NCBI RefSeq assembly: GCF_014490035.1
Contig: NZ_CP061008.1
Location: 5,766,001-5,830,000 of the forward strand
Length of the DNA stretch: 64,000 nt
Direction: 5' to 3'
Origin: Achromobacter xylosoxidans
Lineage (GTDB): Bacteria > Pseudomonadota > Gammaproteobacteria > Burkholderiales > Burkholderiaceae_B
Position numbers and translations under genes: made by a program. The notes under the pieces were generated by a model. The model searched no databases. It had not been told where the DNA came from and was given only the letters and a program-made list of their open reading frames with translations. Shown here in pieces: positions 1 through 8,113 of this stretch; within the stretch, counting starts at the first letter, position 1, and each line of letters begins with the position of its first letter.

Positions 1-357
1 GGCCACGATCAGGTCGGAAGCCAGCGCCATTTCGCAGCCGCCAGCCAGTGCGTAGCCTTCCACCGCCGCGATCAGCGGCTTCTTGGGGGGCCGCTCGTTC
101 AGGCCGGCGAAGCCGCGGCCTTCCACGTAGGGACGCTGCCCCGACTTGGCGAAGGCCTTCAGGTCCATGCCCGAGGAGAACGTGCCGCCGCCGCCCGTCA
201 GGATGCCGATGCGGATGTCGTCGCGGCTGTCCAGCTGGTCCAGCGCCGCGGCCATGGCCTGCGCGGTTTCCAGGTTGATGGCGTTCTTGGCCTCGGGACG
301 GTTGATCGTGATGATCTGGATGCCGTCGGTGACTTCTACCTTGATCAGGTCTGACAT
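1..357 (-). CDS. Enoyl-CoA hydratase/isomerase (crotonase family), partial
   Basis: The first 119 codons of a crotonase-family protein read from an ATG at 357; the C-terminal half lies beyond the left edge of the window. Crotonases hydrate or isomerise acyl-CoA thioesters, using two backbone NH groups as an oxyanion hole. Visible are an N-terminal strand reading VEVTDGIQIITINRPEAKNA, a loop with SSGMDLKAF that forms the first half of the CoA site, and the family signature LIAAVEGYALAGGCEMALAS around residues 96-115. It is transcribed away from glyQ. The substrate cannot be told from the fragment. Family assignment is firm; the specific reaction is open. Confidence 0.85.
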   Translation of the reverse strand, partial: MSDLIKVEVTDGIQIITINRPEAKNAINLETAQAMAAALDQLDSRDDIRIGILTGGGGTFSSGMDLKAFAKSGQRPYVEGRGFAGLNERPPKKPLIAAVEGYALAGGCEMALASDLIVA

Positions 358-634
358 GGGACTGCTCCTTCCGGGAATTCTCGGAATCGGGTTCCGGGTT
401 TTATATAAGACTTGGTACGCAACCTGGAATCATACGATCATTGGTTTCCAGGCGCAGCGACAGGCCCGCGTGGCGTCCACCAGCGGCACACTGTCCCCCT
501 TGTGAACCGCCCAGAAGTCCTAGATGTAACCGTCCGCCCGGCATTCGGGAACCGGACCGCCCCGGGCCAGTTAAAATGTCGGGTTTCCCACGCCCAGGGC
601 AAGCCTTGCCCGGCGGCCGAATTCCAAGAATCCT

Positions 635-1546
635 ATGCTCACCTTTCAGCAAATCATCCTTACGCTCCAGGAATACTGGGACAAGCAGGGTTGCGCCCTG
701 CTGCAGCCCTACGACATGGAAGTCGGCGCCGGCACCTCGCATACCGCCACATTCCTGCGCGCGATCGGTCCGGAGCCCTGGCGCGCCGCCTACGTGCAGC
801 CCTCGCGCCGCCCCAAGGACGGCCGCTACGGCGAAAACCCCAACCGCCTGCAGCACTACTACCAATACCAGGTGGTGCTGAAGCCCGCGCCCCCAGAAAT
901 TCTGGACCTGTACATCGGCTCGCTCAAGGCGCTGGGCATCGACCCGGCCCAGCATGACATCCGCTTCGTCGAGGACGACTGGGAAAACCCCACCCTCGGC
1001 GCCTGGGGCCTGGGCTGGGAAGTCTGGCTGAACGGCATGGAAGTCACCCAGTTCACCTACTTCCAGCAAGTGGGCGGCCTGGACTGCACGCCGACCACCG
1101 GTGAAATCACCTACGGCCTGGAGCGCCTGGCCATGTACCTGCAGGACGTGCAAAGCGTGTACGACCTGGTCTGGACCGAAGGCGCCAACGGCAACCGCGT
1201 GCTGTATCGCGACGTGTTTCACCAGAACGAGGTGGAGCAGTCGACCTATAACTTCGAGCATTCGTCGGCCGAGATGCTGTTCTCGCACTTCAACGACTAT
1301 GAAGCCGAGGCCAAGCGCCTGATGGACGTGCCGCTGGCGCTGCCCGCCTACGAGGCCGCGCTGAAGGCCGCGCATACGTTCAACATGCTGGACGCGCGCG
1401 GCGCGATCAGCGTCACCGAGCGCGCCGCCTACATCGGCCGCATCCGCAACCTGTCGCGCGCCGTCGCGCAGGCCTATTACGATTCCCGCGAACGACTGGG
1501 CTTTCCCATGCTGGGCCGCGACAAGGCCGCCGGGGAGGCTGCATAA
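635..1546 (+). CDS. glyQ: Glycyl-tRNA synthetase alpha subunit
   Basis: 303 residues, the same length as E. coli GlyQ. It is the catalytic (class II) subunit of the alpha2beta2 bacterial glycyl-tRNA synthetase, which activates glycine with ATP and charges tRNA-Gly. The N-terminus [20 protein letters not shown] and segments such as [17 protein letters not shown] are highly conserved in the family. The next gene glyS starts at the base after the stop codon, so the two subunits are translationally linked. A -10-like TAAAAT lies at 572-577 upstream but no convincing -35 pairs with it. No T-box leader is seen, as expected outside Firmicutes. Confidence 0.97.
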   Translation: MLTFQQIILTLQEYWDKQGCALLQPYDMEVGAGTSHTATFLRAIGPEPWRAAYVQPSRRPKDGRYGENPNRLQHYYQYQVVLKPAPPEILDLYIGSLKALGIDPAQHDIRFVEDDWENPTLGAWGLGWEVWLNGMEVTQFTYFQQVGGLDCTPTTGEITYGLERLAMYLQDVQSVYDLVWTEGANGNRVLYRDVFHQNEVEQSTYNFEHSSAEMLFSHFNDYEAEAKRLMDVPLALPAYEAALKAAHTFNMLDARGAISVTERAAYIGRIRNLSRAVAQAYYDSRERLGFPMLGRDKAAGEAA

Positions 1547-3685
1547 ATGACGACGAACATCCGCCCGCTGCTGGTCGAACTGCTGACCGAAGAACTTCCG
1601 CCCAAGGCCCTGCAGAAGCTGGGCCAGGCCTTCGCCGAAGGCGTGCGCGCCACGCTGGAGCGCCACGGCCTGCTGGCCGCCGGCTGCGCCGCCACCGCGT
1701 ATTCCACGCCGCGCCGCCTGGCCGTGCACCTGTCCGCCGTGCTGGCGCAGGCGCCCGACCAGCCCTATGCCGAAAAGCTGATGCCGGTAAAGATCGGCCT
1801 GACCGAAGACGGCAAGGCTACCCCCGCGCTGCAGAAGAAGCTGGCCGCCAAGGGCCTGGAAAACATCGACCTGGCTACCCTGGAACGCGAATCCGACGGC
1901 AAGCAGGACTACCTGGTCGCCCGCGGCACCGCTCCCGGCGCCCAACTGGCAGCCGGCCTGCAGGAAGGCATCGACGCCGCCATCAACGGCCTGCCCATTC
2001 CCAAGGTCATGCGCTACCAATTGGCCGACGGCGTCACCACCGTCAAGTTCGTGCGTCCGGCGCACGGCCTGGTCGCGCTGTTCGGCGCCGACGTGGTGCC
2101 GGTATCCGCGCTGGGCCTGGCCGCCGGCCGCGACACGCTGGGCCACCGCTTCATGAGCGCGGGTCCCGTGTCCATCGCCGACGCCGACGCCTATGCCGCC
2201 ACCCTGGCCGAAAAGGGCCGCGTGATGGCCTCGTTCGAAGGCCGCCGCGACGAGATCCAGCGCCAGCTGCTCGACCATGCCGGCCGCCTGAACGCCACCC
2301 TGGGCGATGATCCCGAAGTGGCCGCGCTGCTGGACGAAGTCACGGCCCTGGTCGAACACCCCACCGTCTACGTGGGCCAGTTCGAAGAGCAGTTCCTGCA
2401 AGTGCCGCAGGAATGCCTGATCCTGACCATGCGGCTGAACCAGAAGTACTTCCCGCTGTTCGATCCGGCCAGCGGCCGCCTGACGCACCGCTTCCTTATC
2501 GTCAGCAACATGCGCACCGACAATCCGGTGAACATCGTCGAAGGCAACCAGCGCGTGGTGCGCCCGCGCCTGGCGGACGCGCAGTTCTTCTTTGAAACCG
2601 ACCGCAAGACCCCGCTGGCGGCGCGCGTCGAACAACTGGGCTCGATCGTCTACCACAACAAGCTGGGCACCCAGCTCGAACGCGTGGAGCGCGTGCGCGC
2701 CATCGCCCGCGGCGTGGCCGAACAACTGGGCGGCGACGTATCCGCCGCCGACCGCGCAGCCATGCTGGCCAAGGCCGACCTGGGCTCGAACATGGTGGGC
2801 GAATTCCCCGAGCTGCAAGGCGTCATGGGCGCCTACTACGCGGCCGGCGACGGCGAGCCCGACAGCGTGGTGCAAGCCCTGCGCACGCAGTACCGCAACC
2901 GCTACGACGCGCCCGTCACCGCTGAATCGCTGACCGCCGCCATCCTGTTCATCGCCGAGCGCGTGGAAACCATGGTCGGCATCTGGGCCATCGGCCTGGC
3001 GCCCACCGGCGAACGCGACCCCTTCGGCCTGCGCCGCGCCGCGCTGGGCCTGATCAGCGCGTTCGAGCAATTGGCCGCAGGCGGCTGGCTCAAGATCAGC
3101 TCGGCCGGCCCCCTGTCGCTGGACGGCCTGCTGCAACTGGCCGCAGGGACCTTCCCCGCCGGCAAGATTCCCGCCGACACGCTGGCCGAGGTCCGCGCCT
3201 TCATCTACGAACGCTACCGTAACCAGCTGATCAACGACTTCGACCGCAACGCCGTCGAAGCCGTGATCGCGCTGACCCCGCCGCTGCACCAGGTGGCCGA
3301 GCGCGTGCGCGCTGCCGCCGCCTTCGCGCTGCTGCCCGAGGCCGCCAGCCTGGCCGCCGCCAACAAGCGCATCGGCAACCTGCTCAAGAAGGCCGAAGGC
3401 GAGATCGGCGCGGTGAACGACGCCGCGCTGGTGGAACCGGCCGAAAAGGCGCTGGCCGCCGCCGTGTCCGCGCTGCGCCCCAAGGCCGAGGCGCAACTGG
3501 CCGCGGGCGACTTCGCCGGCAGCCTGAGCACGCTGGCCCAGGTCCGCGAACCCGTGGACGCCTTCTTTGCCGACGTCATGGTCATGGCCGAGGACCCGGC
3601 CGTGCGCGCCAACCGGCTGGCCCTGCTGGGCCAGTTGCATGGCCTGATGAACCAGGTCGCTGACATCTCCAGGCTGGCACAGTGA
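1547..3685 (+). CDS. glyS: Glycyl-tRNA synthetase beta subunit
   Basis: 712 residues (E. coli GlyS is 689). The beta subunit binds tRNA-Gly and carries the anticodon-recognition domain. The N-terminal LLVELLTEELPPKAL is the family signature; a segment with FPELQGVMGAYYA around residue 420 is the HD-like region typical of GlyS; the C-terminal about 120 residues form the DALR-type anticodon-binding helical domain. The ATG follows the glyQ stop with no gap, and its own stop overlaps the GTG start of gmhB by four bases, indicating one transcript glyQ-glyS-gmhB-plsC and onward. Confidence 0.96.
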   Translation: MTTNIRPLLVELLTEELPPKALQKLGQAFAEGVRATLERHGLLAAGCAATAYSTPRRLAVHLSAVLAQAPDQPYAEKLMPVKIGLTEDGKATPALQKKLAAKGLENIDLATLERESDGKQDYLVARGTAPGAQLAAGLQEGIDAAINGLPIPKVMRYQLADGVTTVKFVRPAHGLVALFGADVVPVSALGLAAGRDTLGHRFMSAGPVSIADADAYAATLAEKGRVMASFEGRRDEIQRQLLDHAGRLNATLGDDPEVAALLDEVTALVEHPTVYVGQFEEQFLQVPQECLILTMRLNQKYFPLFDPASGRLTHRFLIVSNMRTDNPVNIVEGNQRVVRPRLADAQFFFETDRKTPLAARVEQLGSIVYHNKLGTQLERVERVRAIARGVAEQLGGDVSAADRAAMLAKADLGSNMVGEFPELQGVMGAYYAAGDGEPDSVVQALRTQYRNRYDAPVTAESLTAAILFIAERVETMVGIWAIGLAPTGERDPFGLRRAALGLISAFEQLAAGGWLKISSAGPLSLDGLLQLAAGTFPAGKIPADTLAEVRAFIYERYRNQLINDFDRNAVEAVIALTPPLHQVAERVRAAAAFALLPEAASLAAANKRIGNLLKKAEGEIGAVNDAALVEPAEKALAAAVSALRPKAEAQLAAGDFAGSLSTLAQVREPVDAFFADVMVMAEDPAVRANRLALLGQLHGLMNQVADISRLAQ

Positions 3686-4221
3686 AGCTCATCATCCTAG
3701 ACCGCGACGGCGTCATCAACCAGGACAGCGATTCGTTCGTCAAGAATCCCGACGAATGGATCGCCCTGCCCGGCAGCCTGCACGCCATCGCCCGGCTGAC
3801 GCAGGCGGGCTGGAAGGTGGTGGTCGCCACCAACCAGTCGGGCCTGGCGCGCGGCCTGTTCGACATGGACACGCTGACGGCCATCCATACCAAGATGCGC
3901 CGCGAACTGGCCGCCGCAGGCGGCAGTATCGACGCGGTCTTCATGTGCCCGCACGGCCCCGATGACAACTGCGCCTGCCGCAAGCCCAAGCCCGGCATGT
4001 TCGAACAGATCGGGCACCGCTACGACGTCGACCTGGCCGGCGTGCCGGCGGTGGGCGATTCGCTGCGCGACCTGCAGGCCTCGTCGTCGGTCGGCTGCTC
4101 GCCCTGGCTGGTGCTGAGCGGCAATGGCAAGAAGACGCTGGCCAAGGGCGGCTTGCCGGACAATACCCGCGTCTGCGACGACCTGTCGGCCGTGGTCGAC
4201 GCGCTGCTGCAGGACCATTGA
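3682..4221 (+). CDS. gmhB: D-glycero-beta-D-manno-heptose 1,7-bisphosphate 7-phosphatase
   Basis: 179-residue HAD-superfamily phosphatase that removes the C7 phosphate of heptose bisphosphate in ADP-heptose synthesis for lipopolysaccharide inner core. Motif I is LDRDGVIN (residues 6-13) with nucleophile D7 and acid/base D9; motif II is ATNQSG (49-54); motif IV is GDSLRD (125-130). A zinc loop C89-x-H91...C97-x-C99 is characteristic of GmhB and separates it from histidinol-phosphatase. The start is GTG at 3682, overlapping the end of glyS by 4 bp. The placement between glyS and a PlsC homologue is commonly seen in related betaproteobacteria. Confidence 0.93.
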   Translation: MKLIILDRDGVINQDSDSFVKNPDEWIALPGSLHAIARLTQAGWKVVVATNQSGLARGLFDMDTLTAIHTKMRRELAAAGGSIDAVFMCPHGPDDNCACRKPKPGMFEQIGHRYDVDLAGVPAVGDSLRDLQASSSVGCSPWLVLSGNGKKTLAKGGLPDNTRVCDDLSAVVDALLQDH

Positions 4222-4225
4222 TCCG

Positions 4226-4954
4226 ATGGCCCGCCTACGTTCGCTGCTGTACTTCCTGTTCCTGGCCGTCACGGTCATCCCCTACGCGTTCGCTTGCATC
4301 CTGTGGGCGCCGCTGCCGCTGCACTGGCGCTATAAGTTGACCGTGGGCTGGCCGCGCCTGGCCATCTGGGGCGCGCGCTTCTTCTGCGGCATCCGCTGGC
4401 AGGTCAAGGGCTGGGAAAATCTGCCCGACGGCCCGGCGGTGCTGCTGTCCAAGCATCAATCAGCCTGGGAAACGCTGTTCTTCCCCGCCCACATGCCGCG
4501 CGAAGTCTGCTTCGTCTACAAGAAGGAACTGCACATGGTGCCGTTCTTCGGCTGGGGCCTGGCGCTGCTGCGCATGATCCCGATCGACCGCGCCAAGGGT
4601 CGCGATGCCTTCGACCAGGTGGTCAAGCAAGGCCAGACCCGCCTGGACGAAGGCCGCTGGCCCCTGCTGTTTCCCGAGGGCACCCGCGTGCCGCCCGGCA
4701 AGACCGGCCGCTTCAAGATGGGCGGCGCGCTGCTGGCCTCGCGCACCGGCGCCGCCGTCATCCCGGTGGCGCACAATGCCGGCGAATGCTGGCGCCGCAA
4801 CGCCTTTGTGAAGTATCCGGGCATGGTTACCGTGTCCATCGGTCCCGCGATAGAATCCAAGGGACTCTCCCCCGAGGAACTGAACAAAAAGGTTCAGGAC
4901 TGGATCGAAGGGGAAATGCGGCGTCTCAATCCAGAAAGGTATGGCCAGCACTGA
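4226..4954 (+). CDS. plsC: 1-acyl-sn-glycerol-3-phosphate acyltransferase (PlsC family)
   Basis: 242 residues from ATG 4226, four bases after the gmhB stop. PlsC-type enzymes transfer an acyl group to lysophosphatidic acid to make phosphatidic acid at the inner membrane. An N-terminal membrane segment (about residues 6-28) is followed by the acyltransferase motif HQSAWE (H77-x4-E82, here Glu in place of the commoner Asp) and by FPEGTR (149-154), the glycerol-phosphate-binding block. A longer in-frame upstream reading exists but would overlap gmhB heavily and lacks a conserved N-terminus. It may be the main PlsC or a paralogue; this cannot be decided from one window. Confidence 0.85.
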   Translation: MARLRSLLYFLFLAVTVIPYAFACILWAPLPLHWRYKLTVGWPRLAIWGARFFCGIRWQVKGWENLPDGPAVLLSKHQSAWETLFFPAHMPREVCFVYKKELHMVPFFGWGLALLRMIPIDRAKGRDAFDQVVKQGQTRLDEGRWPLLFPEGTRVPPGKTGRFKMGGALLASRTGAAVIPVAHNAGECWRRNAFVKYPGMVTVSIGPAIESKGLSPEELNKKVQDWIEGEMRRLNPERYGQH

Positions 4955-5936
4955 TCAGCTCGAACTCCTGTTCGACGAACAGCAGCACGACGCGCCCACG
5001 GGCGCGCCGCCGCTGAACGCCGCGCCGAAGGCTCCGGCCGCACCTAAGCCGGCCGCGCCTAAGCCGGCCGCGCCCAAGCCCCTCTTCCCCGATCTGCCCC
5101 CGGCTGCCGCCCCTGCGGGCGAACCGCTGCTGACGCTGTCGCCCAACGCGGCCTCGCTCGTCCCCACGCCCTGCCCCGACCCGCTGCCGCCCGGCGCGCG
5201 CTGGCGCGAAGTCTCGACCGAGCAGCAGCCCATCGGCTTCGTGCTGCTGCGCTCGCGCCGCCGCAGCATCGGCTTCGTGATCACCGACGACGGCTTGCGC
5301 GTCACCGCCCCGAACTGGGTCACGCTGACGCAGGTGGACGACGCCGTGCGCGAGAAAGCCCGCTGGATCCTCACCAAGCTGCGCGAATGGCACGCCCGCA
5401 AGCAGCAGCTTGCCATGGCGCACACGCGCTGGCAGGCGGGCGGCGAACTGCCGTACCTGGGCAAGCGCATTGTGATCGGCGTAGGCGGCGACAGCCGCCA
5501 GGCCAACCTGTCGGGCGACGCCGACGCCCCGCAGGATGGCGACACCTTGTGGCTGGCGCTGCCGTCCTCGGCGGACCAGGGCCGCATCCGCGATTCGGCC
5601 CAGGCCTGGCTGCAACAGCGCGCCGGCGCCTGGTTCGGCGCGCGCCTGGCCCACTTCCTGCAGGTCAGCGGCCTGAAGATCCAACGCTGGCGCCTATCCT
5701 CGGCCGCCACCCGCTGGGGCTCCTGCACCAGCGACGGCAACATCATGCTGAACTGGCGCCTGATCCATTTCGCGCCCGCCATCATCGACTACGTCATCGC
5801 GCACGAGCTTGCCCATTTGCGCGAAATGAACCACAGTCAGGACTTCTGGCGCGAAGTGGGGCAAATCCTGCCCGACTTCGAAGACGCCAAGAACATCCTG
5901 CGGCGTCACGACCCCGCATCCTTGCCTCAGTTCTGA
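4941..5936 (+). CDS. YgjP-like zinc metallopeptidase domain protein (DUF45)
   Basis: 331 residues, overlapping the end of plsC by 14 bp. The C-terminal half is a DUF45/YgjP-type metallopeptidase (SprT-like fold) with zinc motif HELAH (288-292) and third ligand H298 in REMNHSQDFW, and the family block RLSSAATRWGSCTSDGN (251-267). Residues 1-90 are low-complexity, rich in Ala and Pro, with an AAPKP repeat around 38-47 that looks like a flexible linker. E. coli YgjP is about half this length, so the N-terminal extension is extra. Predicted cytoplasmic protease; no substrate is known from sequence. Confidence 0.85.
   Translation: MASTDQLELLFDEQQHDAPTGAPPLNAAPKAPAAPKPAAPKPAAPKPLFPDLPPAAAPAGEPLLTLSPNAASLVPTPCPDPLPPGARWREVSTEQQPIGFVLLRSRRRSIGFVITDDGLRVTAPNWVTLTQVDDAVREKARWILTKLREWHARKQQLAMAHTRWQAGGELPYLGKRIVIGVGGDSRQANLSGDADAPQDGDTLWLALPSSADQGRIRDSAQAWLQQRAGAWFGARLAHFLQVSGLKIQRWRLSSAATRWGSCTSDGNIMLNWRLIHFAPAIIDYVIAHELAHLREMNHSQDFWREVGQILPDFEDAKNILRRHDPASLPQF
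5043..5072 (+). repeat. Two perfect 15-bp tandem repeats inside the DUF45 gene
   Basis: The unit CCTAAGCCGGCCGCG occurs at 5043-5057 and again at 5058-5072, encoding two AAPKP-type pentapeptides, with degenerate copies on both sides. The period is a multiple of three, so copy-number change by slippage would lengthen or shorten the linker without frameshift. Confidence 0.8.
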
Positions 5937-5956
5937 GGCATTCTGGAGACACGAAA

Positions 5957-7099
5957 ATGTTGCTGCTGATTCCGGGCCCGGTCACGACCGACGCGCGGGT
6001 GAAGGCCGCCATGGCGCAAGACTATGCGCCGTGGGACAACGATTTCCGCCAGACCTACCGGCAGGTCTGCGATGGCGTGCTGCGCACGGCGCTGGCGTCG
6101 CCCGACGAGCACGCCGCGCTGGCGCTGCCGGGCTGCGGCCACTTCGCGGTGGAAGCCGCGATCCGCAGCTTCATCCCCGCCGGCGGTCGCCTGCTGGCCC
6201 CCTCCACCGGCGCCTACGCCGCCCGCCTGCAAAAGCTGGCCGGCGATGCCGGCCGCGTCGCCGTGCCGCTGCCCGTCGGCCCCACCGAGCGGATCGATCC
6301 GCTGGCGGTCGCCCACGCCCTGGAACAGGATCCCACGCTCACCCACCTGGCGCTGGTCTACAGCGAAACCGGCAGCGGCATCTGCCATGACGTGCCTGAA
6401 CTCGCGCGCATCGCGCACGGACTCGGCCGCCGCGTCATCGTCGACGCCGTGTCCGCCTTCGGCGCGCTGCCCCTGGAACTGCGCGCCCTGCCCGCCGTGG
6501 AAGCGGTGGTGTTGACCGCCAACAAGTGCCTGGAAGGCATGCCCGGCGCCGCCTTCGTGGTGGCGCGGCGCGACAGCCTGGAAGCGGCGCGCGGCGTCGC
6601 CGGCAGCTGGTCGCTGGACCTGGCCGACATCTACCAGCAAAGCCTGCAGCCCAATGCCGGCCCGCGTTTCACGCCGCCCGCCCCCACGCTGGCGGCGCTG
6701 GCCGTGGCGCTGGAACTGCACCGCGAAGAAGGCCGCGAGGCCCGCCTGGCACGCTACACAGCCAACATGCGCACGCTATATGATGGCGTCAGGGAGCTGG
6801 GCCTGGCGCCTTACCTGACGCCTGCCCTGCAGGGCCCAATCGTCGTCAACGTCCGCGCCCCTGACGCGCCGACCTGGAACCTGCAATTGTTCGTGGACGC
6901 CCTCAAGCGCCGCGGCTACGTGCTCAGCAACTTCTACAACACCGAACAACCTTCGTTCCGGGTCGGCTGCATCGGCGCCTTCGGGCCCGACCAGATGCGG
7001 CAGGCAGTCGACGCCATGGGCGGCGCGCTGCGCGACATCGGCATCACCCGGGAAGCCGCCGGCAACGGCGGATTCTTCCCGCTCCCCCTCACCGCTTAA
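5957..7099 (+). CDS. phnW: Class V aminotransferase, 2-aminoethylphosphonate-pyruvate transaminase-like
   Basis: 380 residues from ATG 5957, preceded by TGGAG. PLP-dependent fold-type I enzyme. The opening LLIPGPVTTDARV, the block SETGSGICHDVPEL and the PLP-lysine motif TANKCLEGMPG (K190) are those of PhnW, which moves the amino group of 2-aminoethylphosphonate to pyruvate giving phosphonoacetaldehyde. D163 in VDAVSAFG is the PLP pyridine-nitrogen ligand. No phosphonatase (PhnX) or phosphonate transporter gene is adjacent, so a related class V activity (for example alanine-glyoxylate or serine-glyoxylate type) is possible. It lies between the DUF45 gene and gloA on the same strand with short gaps. 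Confidence 0.72.
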   Translation: MLLLIPGPVTTDARVKAAMAQDYAPWDNDFRQTYRQVCDGVLRTALASPDEHAALALPGCGHFAVEAAIRSFIPAGGRLLAPSTGAYAARLQKLAGDAGRVAVPLPVGPTERIDPLAVAHALEQDPTLTHLALVYSETGSGICHDVPELARIAHGLGRRVIVDAVSAFGALPLELRALPAVEAVVLTANKCLEGMPGAAFVVARRDSLEAARGVAGSWSLDLADIYQQSLQPNAGPRFTPPAPTLAALAVALELHREEGREARLARYTANMRTLYDGVRELGLAPYLTPALQGPIVVNVRAPDAPTWNLQLFVDALKRRGYVLSNFYNTEQPSFRVGCIGAFGPDQMRQAVDAMGGALRDIGITREAAGNGGFFPLPLTA

Positions 7100-7111
7100 G
7101 GAAAACATCCC

Positions 7112-7507
7112 ATGCGTATGCTCCACACCATGCTGCGAGTCGGCAACCTCGACAAGTCCATCGACTTCTACACCAACGTGCTCGGCATGCGCGTGCTGCG
7201 CCGCAATGACTACCCCGAGGGCAAGTTCACGCTGGCCTTCGTCGGCTACCAGGACGAATCCGAAGGCGCCGTCATCGAACTGACCCACAACTGGGACACG
7301 GACAAATACGACCTGGGCACCGGCTACGGCCACATCGCCCTGGAAGTCGACAACGCCTACGAGGCCTGTGACAAGGTCAAGGAAAAAGGCGGCAAGGTCA
7401 CGCGCGAAGCCGGCCCGATGAAGCACGGCAAGACCGTCATCGCCTTTGTCGAAGACCCCGATGGCTACAAGATCGAGTTCATCCAGAAAAAGGGCCGCCA
7501 GGACTGA
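7112..7507 (+). CDS. gloA: Lactoylglutathione lyase (glyoxalase I)
   Basis: 131 residues. Converts the hemithioacetal of methylglyoxal and glutathione to S-lactoylglutathione in the cytosol. The four metal ligands fall at H5, E56, H74 and E122, the same positions as in the nickel-type E. coli GloA. The signature [10 protein letters not shown] and the C-terminal [13 protein letters not shown] are typical. It starts 12 bp after the aminotransferase stop, preceded by AAGGAAAAC, and is followed 34 bp later by def. Confidence 0.97.
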   Translation: MRMLHTMLRVGNLDKSIDFYTNVLGMRVLRRNDYPEGKFTLAFVGYQDESEGAVIELTHNWDTDKYDLGTGYGHIALEVDNAYEACDKVKEKGGKVTREAGPMKHGKTVIAFVEDPDGYKIEFIQKKGRQD

Positions 7508-7541
7508 GCCCCCCGCGCGGCCGACGCCAGGAAGACATTCC

Positions 7542-8075
7542 ATGATCCACACCATCCTGAAAATGGGCGATCCGCGGCTGTTGCGCGTGGCCGCGCCCGT
7601 GGAACGCTACGACACGCCCGAACTGCACGCGCTGATCGACGACATGTTCGAAACCATGGCCGCCGCGCAAGGGGTGGGCCTGGCCGCGCCGCAGATCGGC
7701 GTGGACCTGCAGCTGGTGATCTTCGGCTTCGACCGCAACGAGCGCTATCCGGACGCGCCCGCCGTCCCGCAGACCATTCTGTGCAATCCGGTCATCACGC
7801 CGCTGTCTGACGAAATGGAAGACGGCTGGGAAGGCTGCCTGTCGGTGCCGGGCCTACGCGGCGTGGTGCCGCGCTACCGCCACATCCGCTACAGCGGGCG
7901 CGATCCCTACGGCCAGCTCATCGAGCGCGAGGCCGAGGGGTTTCACGCCCGGGTGGTGCAGCACGAATGCGACCACCTGATCGGCCGGCTCTACCCGTCG
8001 CGCATCCAGGACTTCAGCAAATTCGGGTTCACTGAAATCCTGTTCCCCGACATGGATCCGAACCAGGACGACTAA
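7542..8075 (+). CDS. def: Peptide deformylase
   Basis: 177 residues from ATG 7542. Removes the N-formyl group from nascent proteins. Motif 1 [10 protein letters not shown] (44-53), motif 2 EGCLS (97-101, metal ligand C99) and motif 3 HECDH (141-145) are all intact. The rest of the C-terminus is short, as in type I deformylases. In Alcaligenaceae a def-fmt pair usually occurs elsewhere, so this could be a second copy; no fmt follows here. Preceded by GGAAG eight bases before the ATG. A hairpin terminator follows directly. Confidence 0.95.
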   Translation: MIHTILKMGDPRLLRVAAPVERYDTPELHALIDDMFETMAAAQGVGLAAPQIGVDLQLVIFGFDRNERYPDAPAVPQTILCNPVITPLSDEMEDGWEGCLSVPGLRGVVPRYRHIRYSGRDPYGQLIEREAEGFHARVVQHECDHLIGRLYPSRIQDFSKFGFTEILFPDMDPNQDD

Positions 8076-8081
8076 GACCTT

Positions 8082-8100
8082 GCTCCCGCCTTGCGGGAGC
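8082..8100. terminator. Hairpin between convergent def and fadE
   Basis: Perfect 8-bp stem GCTCCCGC/GCGGGAGC with a 3-base loop, lying 7 bp after the def stop and 14 bp before the fadE stop on the other strand. There is no clean U-run on either side, so efficiency is uncertain. Confidence 0.6.
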
Positions 8101-8113
8101 TTGCGTCTCTTCC

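Noticed and set aside
380..634. T-box or glycine riboswitch upstream of glyQ
   Set aside because: No T-box sequence, no specifier stem and no terminator; not expected for Gram-negative glyQS.
401..3640. A 1079-codon open frame antisense to glyQ and glyS
   Set aside because: Gly/Gln/His/Ala-rich composition typical of the complement of GC-rich genes, no domain, and it lies opposite two certain genes.
5033..5087. CRISPR-like short repeats
   Set aside because: Only two perfect adjacent 15-bp units inside a coding sequence, no spacers and no cas genes in the window.
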